A DNA stretch of 61,199 nt from Bacteroidota bacterium (GTDB lineage: Bacteria > Bacteroidota > Bacteroidia > Chitinophagales > Chitinophagaceae): the NCBI GenBank assembly GCA_947454025.1, contig CANGIZ010000004.1:1-61199 (forward strand), written 5' to 3'. The first letter of the stretch is position 1; each line of letters opens with the position of its first letter. Made by a program: the position numbers and the translations under genes. The notes beneath the pieces are model-generated. The model had not been told where the DNA came from. It was given only the letters and a program-made list of their open reading frames with translations, and searched no databases. This document shows, piece after piece, positions 25,140-34,503 of the stretch.

Positions 25140-25709
25140 ATGCGCATATTCGACTATATCATTGTTTGTAAAAGTCCTGACTATAAAAACGTGGATCGTA
25201 TTAGCCAATTTATGTTCTTATTGAGCGTTTTGGGCTTCTCCTTTGGCATTTATAAGGGACTTTTCCCTAAGCCGGCTTTAATTATTGCCATTATGACTTC
25301 GGTGATTTGTTGGTGGATTTTTTGCTTGTATCAGAAAAAACAAGGCGGTGTCCCATATTATCGACTAGGTCTCCTATTTGCAAGCTGGGGTTGGTTTTTA
25401 ATGCCCAATGCACTAATTATATCGGGAATATTTCTAATAGGTGCTTTGTTCGAGCGTCAGGTGAAATTTCCTTTTGAAATTGCTTTTGATCCAGCAGGAA
25501 TTGTGATTAATACCTTCCCAAAAAAGCAGTTTCCTTGGGCAATGATCCAAAATGCAATTATAAAAGACGATGTTATTACGATTGATTTCAAAAACAATAA
25601 ACTCATTCAAAAAGACATTAATGAACCTGTAAGTGCAACGATTACTCAAGAATTCAATGCATTTTGTGCTGAACAAATAGCATTGAGTGCTCAAATAGCA
25701 GCTAATTAG
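25140..25709 (+). CDS. Membrane protein of unknown function
   Basis: 189 residues, no recognised family. The N-terminal half has about three to four membrane spans (about residues 25-45, 47-65 and 75-105). The C-terminal half (about 110-189) looks like a cytoplasmic domain of short beta strands (FEIAFDPAGIVINTFPKKQFPWAMIQNAIIKDD), resembling a small PH-like fold with a conserved WAMIQNAIIKDD segment. It is divergent from ccmE with a 64-bp gap and is followed 59 bp later by the radical SAM gene. I see nothing that fixes its role. Confidence 0.65.
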   Translation: MRIFDYIIVCKSPDYKNVDRISQFMFLLSVLGFSFGIYKGLFPKPALIIAIMTSVICWWIFCLYQKKQGGVPYYRLGLLFASWGWFLMPNALIISGIFLIGALFERQVKFPFEIAFDPAGIVINTFPKKQFPWAMIQNAIIKDDVITIDFKNNKLIQKDINEPVSATITQEFNAFCAEQIALSAQIAAN

Positions 25710-25768
25710 TAGATACCTTCCAAAATTCGCGGCTATTTTTATTAGCGGCTATTTAATACCTTTACAGC

Positions 25769-27073
25769 ATGTCATTAACAACCTCTCCTTTTTTATTATA
25801 CTCCGATGGCGAAGGCCAAATTTTCGAAGACACTAGTTTATACTCGGTAGGCCGCGCAGGCTGGGATGCTTATCCTATTCCTGTGGAGGACTGGATTGAA
25901 TTACCCGAAGGTGGTAATTTATACGAATTACCCGGTCGTCGTGGCATTGGTATTGATGTAGAAACAGGCGAAATGCGCCTTTGTGAATTAGGTTGGGCAG
26001 TAGCTGCTTTTATTCCACCAGCGCATACAGGTTTATATGTTTCTGCTTATGAAACCATGGAAGAAGATGCACCTACTTTGCCATTATTTTGTTACACGGC
26101 CGTGGGTTGGTTAGATGGCAAAAACTATGTGCCTGCTGTTCGAATTGAAAAAGACATAAGACAAGATTGTGAAGGATATGATCAGGATACCATTGATGCA
26201 GGAACGCAAAAACTATTGTCCTTGTATAGCCAAAACCGTTTGGTGAAACACTTAATGGAGAACTGTTGTCAAACCTATACCTGTCCTGCCGCGCGTAATT
26301 TAGCCATGGGCCGTTGGGAATGTCCTATCCCTATTTCTCCTGCTTGTAATGCCAATTGTATTGGATGTATTTCTTTTCAACCTCAGGAGGAAGAAATTAT
26401 TTCAACGCAAGATCGTTTAACATTTAAACCCACTGCTGCCGAAGTAGTTGAATATACGGTGCCGCATTTAATGAGTGCCCCTTACCCGATTGTAAGTTTT
26501 GGTCAAGGTTGTGAAGGAGAACCTCTATTAATGTGGGAAACCATTAAAGAAGCCATTATTGAAATTAGAAAGCATACCGACAAAGGAAGTATCAATATCA
26601 ACTCCAACGGATCCAATCCAAAAGCAGTTGCTGAATTGGCTGCAGTGGGATTGGATAGTTTAAGAGTAAGTATGAACTCAGCGCGTGAAAATGTATATAA
26701 TGCTTATTACCGTCCTAACAATTACACATTTGCGGATATTAAAGAAAGTGTGCGCGTGATGTCGGCTGCTGGAAAATGGACAAGCATTAACTATTTTGTT
26801 TTTCCTGGAATGACCGATAGTGTTGAAGAATATGAAGCTTTAAGAAAATTCATTAAGGATACTGGATTAAAAATGATTCAATGGAGAAACTTTAATATTG
26901 ATCCAGATTGGTACTTAGGCAAAATTGGTTTTTCAGAGATGGGTGAAATTATGGGAATCAAACAAATGATGGAATTGATTCAAGAAGAATTCCCTGATTT
27001 AAAATTTGGATATTATAATCCACCAATTGAAAGAATTAAGGGCGACTTTACGCAAAATTTTGCGCACCATTAA
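25769..27073 (+). CDS. Radical SAM protein of unknown function
   Basis: 434-residue protein with a central radical SAM core. CNANCIGC supplies the CX3CX2C ligands of a 4Fe-4S cluster (Cys193, Cys197, Cys200). FGQGCEGEPLL follows, corresponding to the SAM-binding GGE-type segment, and then INSNGSNPKAVAEL and DSLRVSMNSA. A distinct N-terminal domain (about 1-175) begins with a strand-rich LLYSDGEGQIFED section and contains further cysteines (NCCQTYTCP, about 164-172) that might bind an extra cluster. The family occurs across Bacteroidota as far as I recall, but I know no assigned reaction. Neighbours (two transporters, a membrane protein) give no clear hint. Confidence 0.8.
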   Translation: MSLTTSPFLLYSDGEGQIFEDTSLYSVGRAGWDAYPIPVEDWIELPEGGNLYELPGRRGIGIDVETGEMRLCELGWAVAAFIPPAHTGLYVSAYETMEEDAPTLPLFCYTAVGWLDGKNYVPAVRIEKDIRQDCEGYDQDTIDAGTQKLLSLYSQNRLVKHLMENCCQTYTCPAARNLAMGRWECPIPISPACNANCIGCISFQPQEEEIISTQDRLTFKPTAAEVVEYTVPHLMSAPYPIVSFGQGCEGEPLLMWETIKEAIIEIRKHTDKGSININSNGSNPKAVAELAAVGLDSLRVSMNSARENVYNAYYRPNNYTFADIKESVRVMSAAGKWTSINYFVFPGMTDSVEEYEALRKFIKDTGLKMIQWRNFNIDPDWYLGKIGFSEMGEIMGIKQMMELIQEEFPDLKFGYYNPPIERIKGDFTQNFAHH

Positions 27074-27086
27074 GCTCCAGTAGTAA

Positions 27087-28004
27087 ATGAGAAGGAACAA
27101 CCAAATAGGCGCTTTACTTGCAATTACTTCCACGATTATTTGGTCGGGTAATTTTATTGTTTCAAGATATGCCATTCATTTGGCTGGCCCAATGAGTATT
27201 GCACTTTTTAGATGGATAACAGCCACCATTTGCATGTTCCCTTTTGCAATCAATAATTTAAAGGCAGAGTGGTCCATTTTTAAACAAAATAAACTGTACT
27301 TTTTTTTAATGGGCCTTTTTGGTTTTACCATTTACAATACACTTATCTATACGGCTGGGCATTATGCCACTGCTATTAATATGGCTTTATTTGGTTCCAC
27401 GGTAAACCCAATCGTAGCTGCACTTTTAGGGGCTTGGTTAGTAAATGAAAAATTACATTGGAAAAATATTTCAGGAATTTTATTATGCATCATTGGCACG
27501 CTTTATTTACTTACCAAAGGGGATATAAATAATATTTTAAGTTTTCAGTTTGGCAAGGGCGACTTATGGATGATTGCAGCTGGAGTTTGTTTTGGATCCT
27601 ATAATGTATTTGTAAAAAAGAAGCCTATTGGTATTTCTAACAATAGTTTTTTGTTATGCTTATTTATTATAGGCGCTATCTTATTATTACCTGGTGCTTT
27701 ATATGAAATGAATTATGTGCAACCTGTAGTGTATAATACCAATTTACTATGGGTAGTATTATATATAGGCATTGGCAATTCAACCATCTCTTATTTAATT
27801 TGGAGCAATGCCATTCAAAAAATTGGCGCAGGCAAGGCTTCATTATTTTTAACGCTTGGTCCTATTTTAAGTTCCTTTGAAGCCGTATTATTTTTAAACG
27901 AAAGTTTTAATAAGGCACAAATCGTAAGTGGTATTATTATTATCACAGGCATTATTATTAATACCTGGCCTACCCCTTTAAAACCCATCATCTCACAAGA
28001 ATAA
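27087..28004 (+). CDS. EamA-family (DMT superfamily) transporter
   Basis: 305-residue protein with about ten membrane spans in two EamA repeats (about residues 5-140 and 155-295). GALLAITSTIIWSGNFIVSRY is the typical first span, and LWVVLYIGIGNSTISYLIWSNAI and the LGPILSSFEAVLFLNE segment are typical of the second repeat. Members export or import small metabolites such as amino acids or nucleobases; the substrate here is unknown. It starts 13 bp after the radical SAM gene and ends 5 bp before the TSUP gene, so the three are probably co-transcribed. Confidence 0.9.
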   Translation: MRRNNQIGALLAITSTIIWSGNFIVSRYAIHLAGPMSIALFRWITATICMFPFAINNLKAEWSIFKQNKLYFFLMGLFGFTIYNTLIYTAGHYATAINMALFGSTVNPIVAALLGAWLVNEKLHWKNISGILLCIIGTLYLLTKGDINNILSFQFGKGDLWMIAAGVCFGSYNVFVKKKPIGISNNSFLLCLFIIGAILLLPGALYEMNYVQPVVYNTNLLWVVLYIGIGNSTISYLIWSNAIQKIGAGKASLFLTLGPILSSFEAVLFLNESFNKAQIVSGIIIITGIIINTWPTPLKPIISQE

Positions 28005-28009
28005 TTTAC

Positions 28010-28771
28010 ATGAGTATTACTATTATATTATTATGCATCATTGCTTTTTTTGCAGGTATAGTGGACGCAATTGTTGGAGGTGGTGGTTTGATTCAAACCC
28101 CTGCGGGTTTAATTTTACTGCCTAATCATTCAGTTGCACAGGTGATTGGCTCTTTAAAAATTCCATCCTTTTCAGGTACTTTTTTTGCTGCGCGAACCTT
28201 TTTGCAAAAAATTAAAATCCCTTTTACTCGTCTTTTTTTATTTACGAGTGTCGCATTTTCAGCTTCTTATTTGGGTTCTTTTTGTTTAACCAAAGTGAGT
28301 AATCAATTTATGAAGCCGGTGATTTTAATTGTATTAGCGCTGATTGCCATTTATACATTTACCAAAAAAGACTTTGGACAAGCCACTAAAAATGAACAAT
28401 TACAATTTCCTTGGTATAAAGCAGCACTTATTTGTTTAGTCCTTGGTTTTTACGATGGATTTATTGGGCCAGGAGCCGGCAGCTTATTGGTATTGGCTTT
28501 TATTAGTTTCTTAGGCTTCGATTTTTTACAAGCCAATGCACATGCCAAAGTGGTGAACTTGGCTACGAATTTGGGCTCAATTGTTTTGTTTACTATGAAA
28601 GGTGTTATTTTATGGCCCATTGCTATTCCAATGGCTATTTGTAATGCATTGGGAGGCATGGTAGGTTCAAAACTTGCTATGGCTAAAGGGAATGGCTTTA
28701 TTAGAACCGTGTTTTTAGTGGTAATTATGGGAACACTTTGTAGATTGGGATATGATGTATTTTTGCATTAA
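28010..28771 (+). CDS. TSUP (TauE/SafE) family transporter
   Basis: 253-residue membrane protein with about eight spans. The family signature is the paired Gly/Pro-rich segments DAIVGGGGLIQTPAGLIL (near residues 19-36) and FYDGFIGPGAGSLLVLAF (near 147-164), the two repeats of the TauE/SafE fold. Relatives move sulfite, sulfoacetate or other organosulfur and organic anions, usually outward. Nothing nearby points to sulfur metabolism, so the substrate is open. It lies in the run after the radical SAM and EamA genes. Confidence 0.9.
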   Translation: MSITIILLCIIAFFAGIVDAIVGGGGLIQTPAGLILLPNHSVAQVIGSLKIPSFSGTFFAARTFLQKIKIPFTRLFLFTSVAFSASYLGSFCLTKVSNQFMKPVILIVLALIAIYTFTKKDFGQATKNEQLQFPWYKAALICLVLGFYDGFIGPGAGSLLVLAFISFLGFDFLQANAHAKVVNLATNLGSIVLFTMKGVILWPIAIPMAICNALGGMVGSKLAMAKGNGFIRTVFLVVIMGTLCRLGYDVFLH

Positions 28772-28780
28772 TTTTAAACC

Positions 28781-29566
28781 ATGCAATTGAATTTCGAACA
28801 ACAAAAAAATATAAAAGCAAGCATTTACACAACAATCATTTGTGTATGCATTGCCTTATTGTTTTTTGTATTGCAATGGCAACAAACACCTCCTATCATT
28901 ACACCTCCACAACCTACTTATATGGAAGTGAATTTGGGGAATAGTGAAACAGGGCAAGGAGATGTGCCGCCTTTAAGTAAGGAAGCGCCAGCCCCTGAAG
29001 TAGGTGCAAGTAAACAAGTAAAGGCAAAAGCTGCAGTTGATGCTGTAAAAATTCATACACAGTCTAACGACGCGAACGACGAAGCCATCAAATCTGCTAC
29101 AGCTGCAACAAAACATACTAAATCAATGCCTTTACCTCCAGCTCCAAAGGCCAAAGCCTTAATGGGTAAATATGCTGGTGGCAATGGACAAGGAGGCAAT
29201 AACCAGGACAGTTATAATAATGTAAAAGACCAAGGCATTGCCGGTGGCAAAGGCGATCAGGGCGTTGCCAATGGAAGTATTAATGGCAAAGCCTATACTG
29301 GAACAGGTGGCCCATTTGTTACAAAAGGCGATCGTCATGTAACCAAAGTATATTCTTTTAATGGAGACGTTGAAGCAGCCACTATTTATGCCGAAATTGA
29401 AGTGAGTCCAAGCGGCACAGGCCGTTTTATACAAATTGTAAAAGGATCCTCATCCAATGATGCAAAATATAAAAAAGCCATCATGGAATACCTTACAAAA
29501 ATAAGTTTCAATACAGCCGATCATAGTTCATTCGTAACTGTGAAATTTAAATTTGAAGTTCAATAG
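28781..29566 (+). CDS. TonB-like energy transducer protein
   Basis: 261 residues: a short cytoplasmic N-terminus, one membrane anchor (about 14-33), then a Pro/Ala/Lys-rich and later Gly/Asn/Gln-rich periplasmic stretch (about 35-180). A C-terminal domain follows (about 185-261; KVYSFNGDVEAATIYAEIEV...). TonB links the proton motive force via ExbB-ExbD to outer-membrane receptors. The C-terminal domain is only weakly TonB-like and lacks an obvious YP motif, and no exbB or exbD lies next to it. A TonB-like protein whose partners are encoded elsewhere is the best reading; folC follows, 54 bp downstream. Confidence 0.7.
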   Translation: MQLNFEQQKNIKASIYTTIICVCIALLFFVLQWQQTPPIITPPQPTYMEVNLGNSETGQGDVPPLSKEAPAPEVGASKQVKAKAAVDAVKIHTQSNDANDEAIKSATAATKHTKSMPLPPAPKAKALMGKYAGGNGQGGNNQDSYNNVKDQGIAGGKGDQGVANGSINGKAYTGTGGPFVTKGDRHVTKVYSFNGDVEAATIYAEIEVSPSGTGRFIQIVKGSSSNDAKYKKAIMEYLTKISFNTADHSSFVTVKFKFEVQ

Positions 29567-29620
29567 TAAAATATTGAATACAGATGATATGTAAATGATT
29601 AATTAGAACAACCTTATTGT

Positions 29621-30946
29621 ATGCCTTACCAAGATACCATTGACTACTTGTATAGTCGCTTACCTATGTTTAGTCGAATAGGTGCTGCTGCTATTAAAAA
29701 TAATTTAGACAATACCAATGCGATTTGCGATTTCTTAGGCAAGCCTCAAAACAAATTTAAAACCATTCATATTGCTGGCACGAATGGAAAAGGTTCTACA
29801 AGTCATATGTTGGCTAGTATATTTCAGGAAGCAGGCTACAAAACTGGATTATATACCTCTCCGCATTTATACGACTTTAGAGAGCGCATTAAAGTGAATG
29901 GTCAAATGTGTAGCAAGGATTTTGTTGTTTCGTTTACCAATCGCATTAAGCCCTTAATTGAAAAAATTGAACCTTCCTTTTTTGAAATCACAGTGGGCAT
30001 GGCTTTTGAATATTTTGCACAAGAAAAATGCGATATAGCCATTATTGAAACTGGACTGGGTGGACGTTTGGACAGTACAAATATTATTAGCCCTGAACTA
30101 TCCATAATTACCAATATTGGCTGGGATCATATGGCATTGCTTGGCAATACCCTAACTGAAATTGCTGCTGAAAAAGCAGGAATTATCAAAGCCGACACTC
30201 CTGTTGTAATTAGTGAAGTGATTCCTGAAACTAAAACTGTTTTTGAACAAAAAGCGGCAGCTGTGAATGCACCTATTTATTTTGCTGAAGACTTTTTACA
30301 TTTTCAGCATTTTCAAAATAACTGGGCAAGTTCTTTATTTGAATTTAACCAACCACTTATTCATTATTTAGACGCTCCTGTTTTTCAAAAGAATTTTACA
30401 GTAGAATGCGATTTGCCTGGAAAATATCAATCCAAAAATTTAAAAGGTGTTTTAGTGGCCGTACAATTACTTTCTGGCATGGGTTGGAAATTAATTGCAC
30501 CAAAGGTTTTGAAAGCATTAACCAATGTAAAAGAAAATACGGGACTCATGGGTCGCTGGGAATGCATTCAAAATAGCCCAAAAGTTGTTTTGGATGTGGC
30601 GCATAATGTACACGGAATGCAAGCACTGTTAGAACAATTGGCCACATTGCATTACCAACAATTACATATTATCACAGGTATGGTGAAAGACAAAGATGTA
30701 GATGCAGTGTTAAAATTATTGCCAACTTCGGCTAAATATTATTTTACCCAATCCCATATACCACGCGCATTGCCTGCAAATGAATTAGCTGAAAAAGGAA
30801 CTGCACTTGGTTTGGTAGGCAATGTGTATGAAGATGTAAACGAGGCATTGGCGGAAGCCAATATGCACGCCAACCACAATGATTTAATTCTTGTGATTGG
30901 CAGTATATTTTTAGTGGCAGAAGTAAATAGAAAAACTGTTTTCTAA
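29621..30946 (+). CDS. folC: Bifunctional dihydrofolate synthase / folylpolyglutamate synthase
   Basis: Cytoplasmic Mur-ligase-family enzyme adding glutamate to dihydropteroate and then to tetrahydrofolate. The ATP loop IAGTNGKGSTSHMLASI, the following YTSPHLYDFRERI, the metal/ATP segment IIETGLGGRLDSTNI and the C-terminal WECIQNSPKVVLDVAHN with GMVKDKDVDAVL are all present. The 441 residues are typical. It ends 2 bp before the convergent DinB-type gene, with no recognisable terminator between them. Confidence 0.95.
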   Translation: MPYQDTIDYLYSRLPMFSRIGAAAIKNNLDNTNAICDFLGKPQNKFKTIHIAGTNGKGSTSHMLASIFQEAGYKTGLYTSPHLYDFRERIKVNGQMCSKDFVVSFTNRIKPLIEKIEPSFFEITVGMAFEYFAQEKCDIAIIETGLGGRLDSTNIISPELSIITNIGWDHMALLGNTLTEIAAEKAGIIKADTPVVISEVIPETKTVFEQKAAAVNAPIYFAEDFLHFQHFQNNWASSLFEFNQPLIHYLDAPVFQKNFTVECDLPGKYQSKNLKGVLVAVQLLSGMGWKLIAPKVLKALTNVKENTGLMGRWECIQNSPKVVLDVAHNVHGMQALLEQLATLHYQQLHIITGMVKDKDVDAVLKLLPTSAKYYFTQSHIPRALPANELAEKGTALGLVGNVYEDVNEALAEANMHANHNDLILVIGSIFLVAEVNRKTVF

Positions 30947-30948
30947 TC

Positions 30949-31476
30949 TTACCATCCCTTCTGCTCTCTCAATGTTTTAATATGTGCCACATGATGTTTA
31001 CCATGCCATGCATACACTGCGAATAAATCCCACAAACTTACTTCTGCATTTCGTCCTGGGTGAAATACTTTTCTTTGCCATTGTTCTGCAGTTAAACTTT
31101 CTAATAAGTTGGCCCATCGCTCATGCAAAGCATGCAATAAAGTCATTGAATAATTAATGGGTGTTTCTAATACATCAGCCGATTGTGACCAGGCATTTTC
31201 GTCATATGCTTTCACTGCTGGAATGTCTTCAGTCAATCCCAATTTGAATCTTGCAAATGCATTCATATGACTATCTGCTATATGATGTACGAGTTGTTGT
31301 ACTTTCCATCCACCTTCACGGTATGGGGTATCTAACTGTGCTTTATCTAAATTTTGAACTGCCATTTCAAGATCTTTTGGCAAGTGCCTTAAATCACTAA
31401 TCCATAAAACTTTTTGTGCATCAGAGTATGGTGCAACTTGATATTTTCCAATAGGGTAACGTGGATCTTGTGTCAT
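30949..31476 (-). CDS. DinB-superfamily protein, YfiT/BstA-like
   Basis: 175-residue four-helix-bundle protein of the DinB superfamily. It carries the metal-binding histidines seen in Bacillus YfiT: one in QQLVHHIADSHMN and two in YAWHGKHHVAHI near the C-terminus. The opening DPRYPIGKY is also characteristic. Relatives include putative metal-dependent hydrolases and thiol transferases acting with bacillithiol. Many Bacteroidota make bacillithiol, so such a role is plausible but not shown. It lies 16 bp downstream of the ABC ATPase gene on the same strand. Confidence 0.85.
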   Translation of the reverse strand: MTQDPRYPIGKYQVAPYSDAQKVLWISDLRHLPKDLEMAVQNLDKAQLDTPYREGGWKVQQLVHHIADSHMNAFARFKLGLTEDIPAVKAYDENAWSQSADVLETPINYSMTLLHALHERWANLLESLTAEQWQRKVFHPGRNAEVSLWDLFAVYAWHGKHHVAHIKTLREQKGW

Positions 31477-31492
31477 GATGATATATTTTAAA

Positions 31493-32260
31493 TTATGATT
31501 CGGCTCTCCATTCTTTTCCTGTCAAATTAATAAAAACATCTTCCAAATTGGCTTTCTTTACCTCCTTCTCTTTCTCAAAACCCGTGGCTACCAATTCGTC
31601 AATTAATGCATTGGGTGTATTGATTGCAATAATATTTCCGCTGTCTACAATCGCAACTCTATCGCATAAAATTTCAGCTTCGTCCATATAGTGCGTTGTT
31701 ATTATTACAGTAGTTCCATTGTTTCTTATTTCCTTTATCAAATCCCATAAATTTCTTCGCGCCTGCGGATCCAATCCCGTTGTTGGCTCATCCAAGAAAA
31801 TAATTTTAGGTCTATTGATTAATGTAGTGGCAATAGAAAACCGTTGCTTTTGTCCCCCACTCATTTCTTTGTATTTAGCTTTTGCCTTGTCTTCTAAATT
31901 TACTTTTTTCAAAAGTGTACTAGGATCCACATCACTTTGATAAAGCCCTACAAATAAATGTATCAGTTCAGTTAAATTCAAATTGGGATAAAAGCCAGAG
32001 GTTTGAAGTTGAACCCCAATAATTTTTTTAATTTCTTCGGGAGAATCGTCCAGGTTCAAACCATTCACAATTATTTCCCCACTTGTCTTAGGCCTAAGTG
32101 TTTCAATAATTTCTAAAGTGGTGGACTTACCCGCTCCATTCGGGCCCAACAATCCAAAAATCTCCCCTTCATACACTTCAAAATTAATGCCCTTTACAGC
32201 GACAAAGTCACCATAGGATTTAACTAAATTTTTTACCGAAATAATGGAAGGCGCTTGCAT
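31493..32260 (-). CDS. ABC-2-type transporter ATP-binding protein
   Basis: ATPase of the NatA/CcmA class that drives export with an ABC-2 membrane partner. Walker A is GPNGAGKST, signature MSGGQKQRF, Walker B IIFLDEPTTGLDPQAR and the switch His lies in IITTHYMDEAE; the C-terminal LEDVFINLTGKEWR is typical. I choose the ATG at 32260 because the conserved domain starts there (MQAPSIISVKNLVKSYGD). A longer in-frame extension from TTG at 32341 would run into the purK promoter. No permease gene is adjacent, so the membrane partner must be encoded elsewhere or is missing. Confidence 0.9.
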   Translation of the reverse strand: MQAPSIISVKNLVKSYGDFVAVKGINFEVYEGEIFGLLGPNGAGKSTTLEIIETLRPKTSGEIIVNGLNLDDSPEEIKKIIGVQLQTSGFYPNLNLTELIHLFVGLYQSDVDPSTLLKKVNLEDKAKAKYKEMSGGQKQRFSIATTLINRPKIIFLDEPTTGLDPQARRNLWDLIKEIRNNGTTVIITTHYMDEAEILCDRVAIVDSGNIIAINTPNALIDELVATGFEKEKEVKKANLEDVFINLTGKEWRAES

Positions 32261-32329
32261 AGGTTTGAATTGTATTCTTGGAATGATATTCTTTAGATAA
32301 GCCTCAACAAATTTAGTCGCTTTTCGCCT

Positions 32330-32337
32330 TATCTTTG
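32330..32337 (+). promoter_or_regulatory. -7 promoter element of purK
   Basis: TATCTTTG matches TAnnTTTG and lies 19 bp before the purK ATG. No -33 box is convincing. The divergent ABC ATPase gene begins 97 bp away. Confidence 0.5.
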
Positions 32338-32356
32338 ACAAAATAAATAGGAACTT

Positions 32357-33478
32357 ATGAAAGTAGGTATTTTAGGTGGAGGCCAGTTGGGCAGAATGTT
32401 ATTACAAGCAGCTGCCAATTACGATGTAACTACTTTCGTTTTAGAAAATGATGCCGAATGTCCCGCTGCTCATTTATGTCATCATTTTGTGAAAGGCAAT
32501 ATCAATGACTACGAGGCTGTATATAATTTCGGAAAAAACTTAGATGCGTTGACCATTGAAATTGAAGCAGTAAACGTAGATGCTTTGGAGCAATTGGAAA
32601 AAGAAGGTGTAAAAGTATATCCTACTCCAGCTGCCATTCGCATTATTAAAAATAAGATTTTACAAAAGCAGTTTTACGCCGATAATGAAATCCCAACCTC
32701 GGCATTTCATATTACTCAAACTGGTACCGATTTATTAAAGCATATTGATTTTTTACCTGCTGTCCATAAACTGGGTGAAGGGGGTTATGATGGCAAAGGC
32801 GTACAAGTAATTAATAAAGAAAGTGATATAGAACTTGGCTTTAATGCACCATCGGTATTAGAAAAGAAAATTAATATTAGTAAAGAAATTGCACTGATAG
32901 TTGGCATGGATGCTCAAGGCAAAACCATTATATATCCTCCTGCTGAAATGGTTTTTGATCCGGTATATAATTTATTAGACTATCAATTAAGTCCCGCTAA
33001 ATTGGAAGAAAAACAATTATGGAAGGCCGAAGCTATTGCGCGTAAAGTAGTGAATGGTTTAAAAAGCCCCGGCCTTTTTGCAGTAGAATTATTTATTGAC
33101 GATAAAGGAGATGTTTGGGTGAACGAAGCTGCACCACGTGTGCACAATAGCGGTCACCATACTATTGAAGCTAATTACAGCAGTCAATATGATATGCTTT
33201 GGCGTATACTTTTACATTACCCGCTGGGCAATCCCAATGCTATTTTACCATCGGGCATTGTAAATATAATTGGTGCCGAAGGTTTTAGTGGGGACGCAGT
33301 TTATGAGGGCCTTGATGAAGTATTAACAATGGACAATGTTTTTGTGCATCTATATGGCAAAAAACAAACCAAGCCTGGTCGTAAAATGGGGCATGTAACC
33401 ATTATCAGTAGCGACTATCAGGACTTAACACATAAGGCGAATAAAATTAAACACACGCTTAAAGTAATCAGCAAATAG
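32357..33478 (+). CDS. purK: 5-(carboxyamino)imidazole ribonucleotide synthase
   Basis: ATP-grasp enzyme of de novo purine synthesis that makes N5-CAIR from AIR, bicarbonate and ATP. The N-terminal VGILGGGQLGRMLLQAA, the central HKLGEGGYDGKGVQVI and the ATP/metal block AVELFIDDKGDVWVNEAAPRVHNSGHHTIE are diagnostic. The 373 residues are normal. PurE, which uses the product, is not next to it. It ends 20 bp before the convergent DUF3078 gene. Confidence 0.96.
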   Translation: MKVGILGGGQLGRMLLQAAANYDVTTFVLENDAECPAAHLCHHFVKGNINDYEAVYNFGKNLDALTIEIEAVNVDALEQLEKEGVKVYPTPAAIRIIKNKILQKQFYADNEIPTSAFHITQTGTDLLKHIDFLPAVHKLGEGGYDGKGVQVINKESDIELGFNAPSVLEKKINISKEIALIVGMDAQGKTIIYPPAEMVFDPVYNLLDYQLSPAKLEEKQLWKAEAIARKVVNGLKSPGLFAVELFIDDKGDVWVNEAAPRVHNSGHHTIEANYSSQYDMLWRILLHYPLGNPNAILPSGIVNIIGAEGFSGDAVYEGLDEVLTMDNVFVHLYGKKQTKPGRKMGHVTIISSDYQDLTHKANKIKHTLKVISK

Positions 33479-33498
33479 AAGTCTTTTATCTACCTCTT

Positions 33499-34503
33499 TT
33501 ATTTGTTTGAATTTGTGGTTCCACCTTCAACACCTGCAATCATTTTTGGTTTGATCACTACTTTTTTTACCTGTAATGGTTTTACATAACCAATTCCAAT
33601 AATGCTTTTTAACTGTAAACCTGGAGATGTTTTGTTGGGCCCAAATATGCGAATCTTATCATCATACATTAAATCCAAACTATAAGTTGCGGAAAAGTTT
33701 TTGTGTATTTTGAAATTGAATAAGTTGGTCATGTATACATTTACATTCTCGGGCTTTTGATAATAGTTGGAGAAAAAATCGGCCCTTCCTTTGTAGGTAA
33801 TATTTGGAGCGATGGTATTGCTATAGTTCACGGTGACAAACAAACCTGTTTCTCTATTAATATGTTTGCCCACATCTACTCCATATTTACCCAATGCCGA
33901 TAATTTTGAATTCATCACAATAGTCGTTCTGGACGTTAAAGGAGAAAAGAAAATAGACAATGCATTATCTGGCTTATAATCCAAACCCGCCGATAAAATA
34001 ATATAAGCAGGAGATAAAAAACTGGAAGTAAAAATGGCGTTGGTTCCACTAAAACTGTAACCATCAAAAACCTGTGAACGGAAATTAAATAATCCTGATA
34101 TATACAATTGACCTACTGAATCTATTTTATATCCATACTTACTTAATACATCAACTCGGTCATCATTTTTTCTTCCACCCAAACTTGTGGATTGCATATA
34201 CCCTAAATTCACGTCAATATTATTGTCCCAACTATGTCGTGGCTTTTGGTAATAAGCAAAATAATTAAAATAACTAGTTAAAGCCATGTTGAAATTATCA
34301 CCTCCTGCAGCCCAATTACTAAGTGCACTTTGTGATAGATTAAAATTATACAAACCACCTGTTTTCCAATTCCAATAAGTGGTATCCATGTCTTTTTTAA
34401 TACTCCTGGAAGTTTCTGATCTTAACTTAGCAACCACCAAATCCTGTGCAAAGGACAATTTCACCATCACTCCCATTAAAATCAACAAAAGCCATTTCTT
34501 CAT
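33499..34503 (-). CDS. DUF3078-type outer-membrane beta-barrel protein
   Basis: 334-residue protein with a signal peptide (MKKWLLLILMGVMVKLSFAQ, 20 residues). The mature part has alternating amphipathic strands, many aromatic residues and the WKTGGLYNFNLSQSALSNWAAGG opening typical of DUF3078, a Bacteroidota family predicted to form outer-membrane barrels. Function is unknown. The last 20 residues are polar and differ from a classic barrel end with a terminal aromatic residue. It lies convergent to purK; 217 bp separate its start from miaB. Confidence 0.82.
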   Translation of the reverse strand: MKKWLLLILMGVMVKLSFAQDLVVAKLRSETSRSIKKDMDTTYWNWKTGGLYNFNLSQSALSNWAAGGDNFNMALTSYFNYFAYYQKPRHSWDNNIDVNLGYMQSTSLGGRKNDDRVDVLSKYGYKIDSVGQLYISGLFNFRSQVFDGYSFSGTNAIFTSSFLSPAYIILSAGLDYKPDNALSIFFSPLTSRTTIVMNSKLSALGKYGVDVGKHINRETGLFVTVNYSNTIAPNITYKGRADFFSNYYQKPENVNVYMTNLFNFKIHKNFSATYSLDLMYDDKIRIFGPNKTSPGLQLKSIIGIGYVKPLQVKKVVIKPKMIAGVEGGTTNSNK

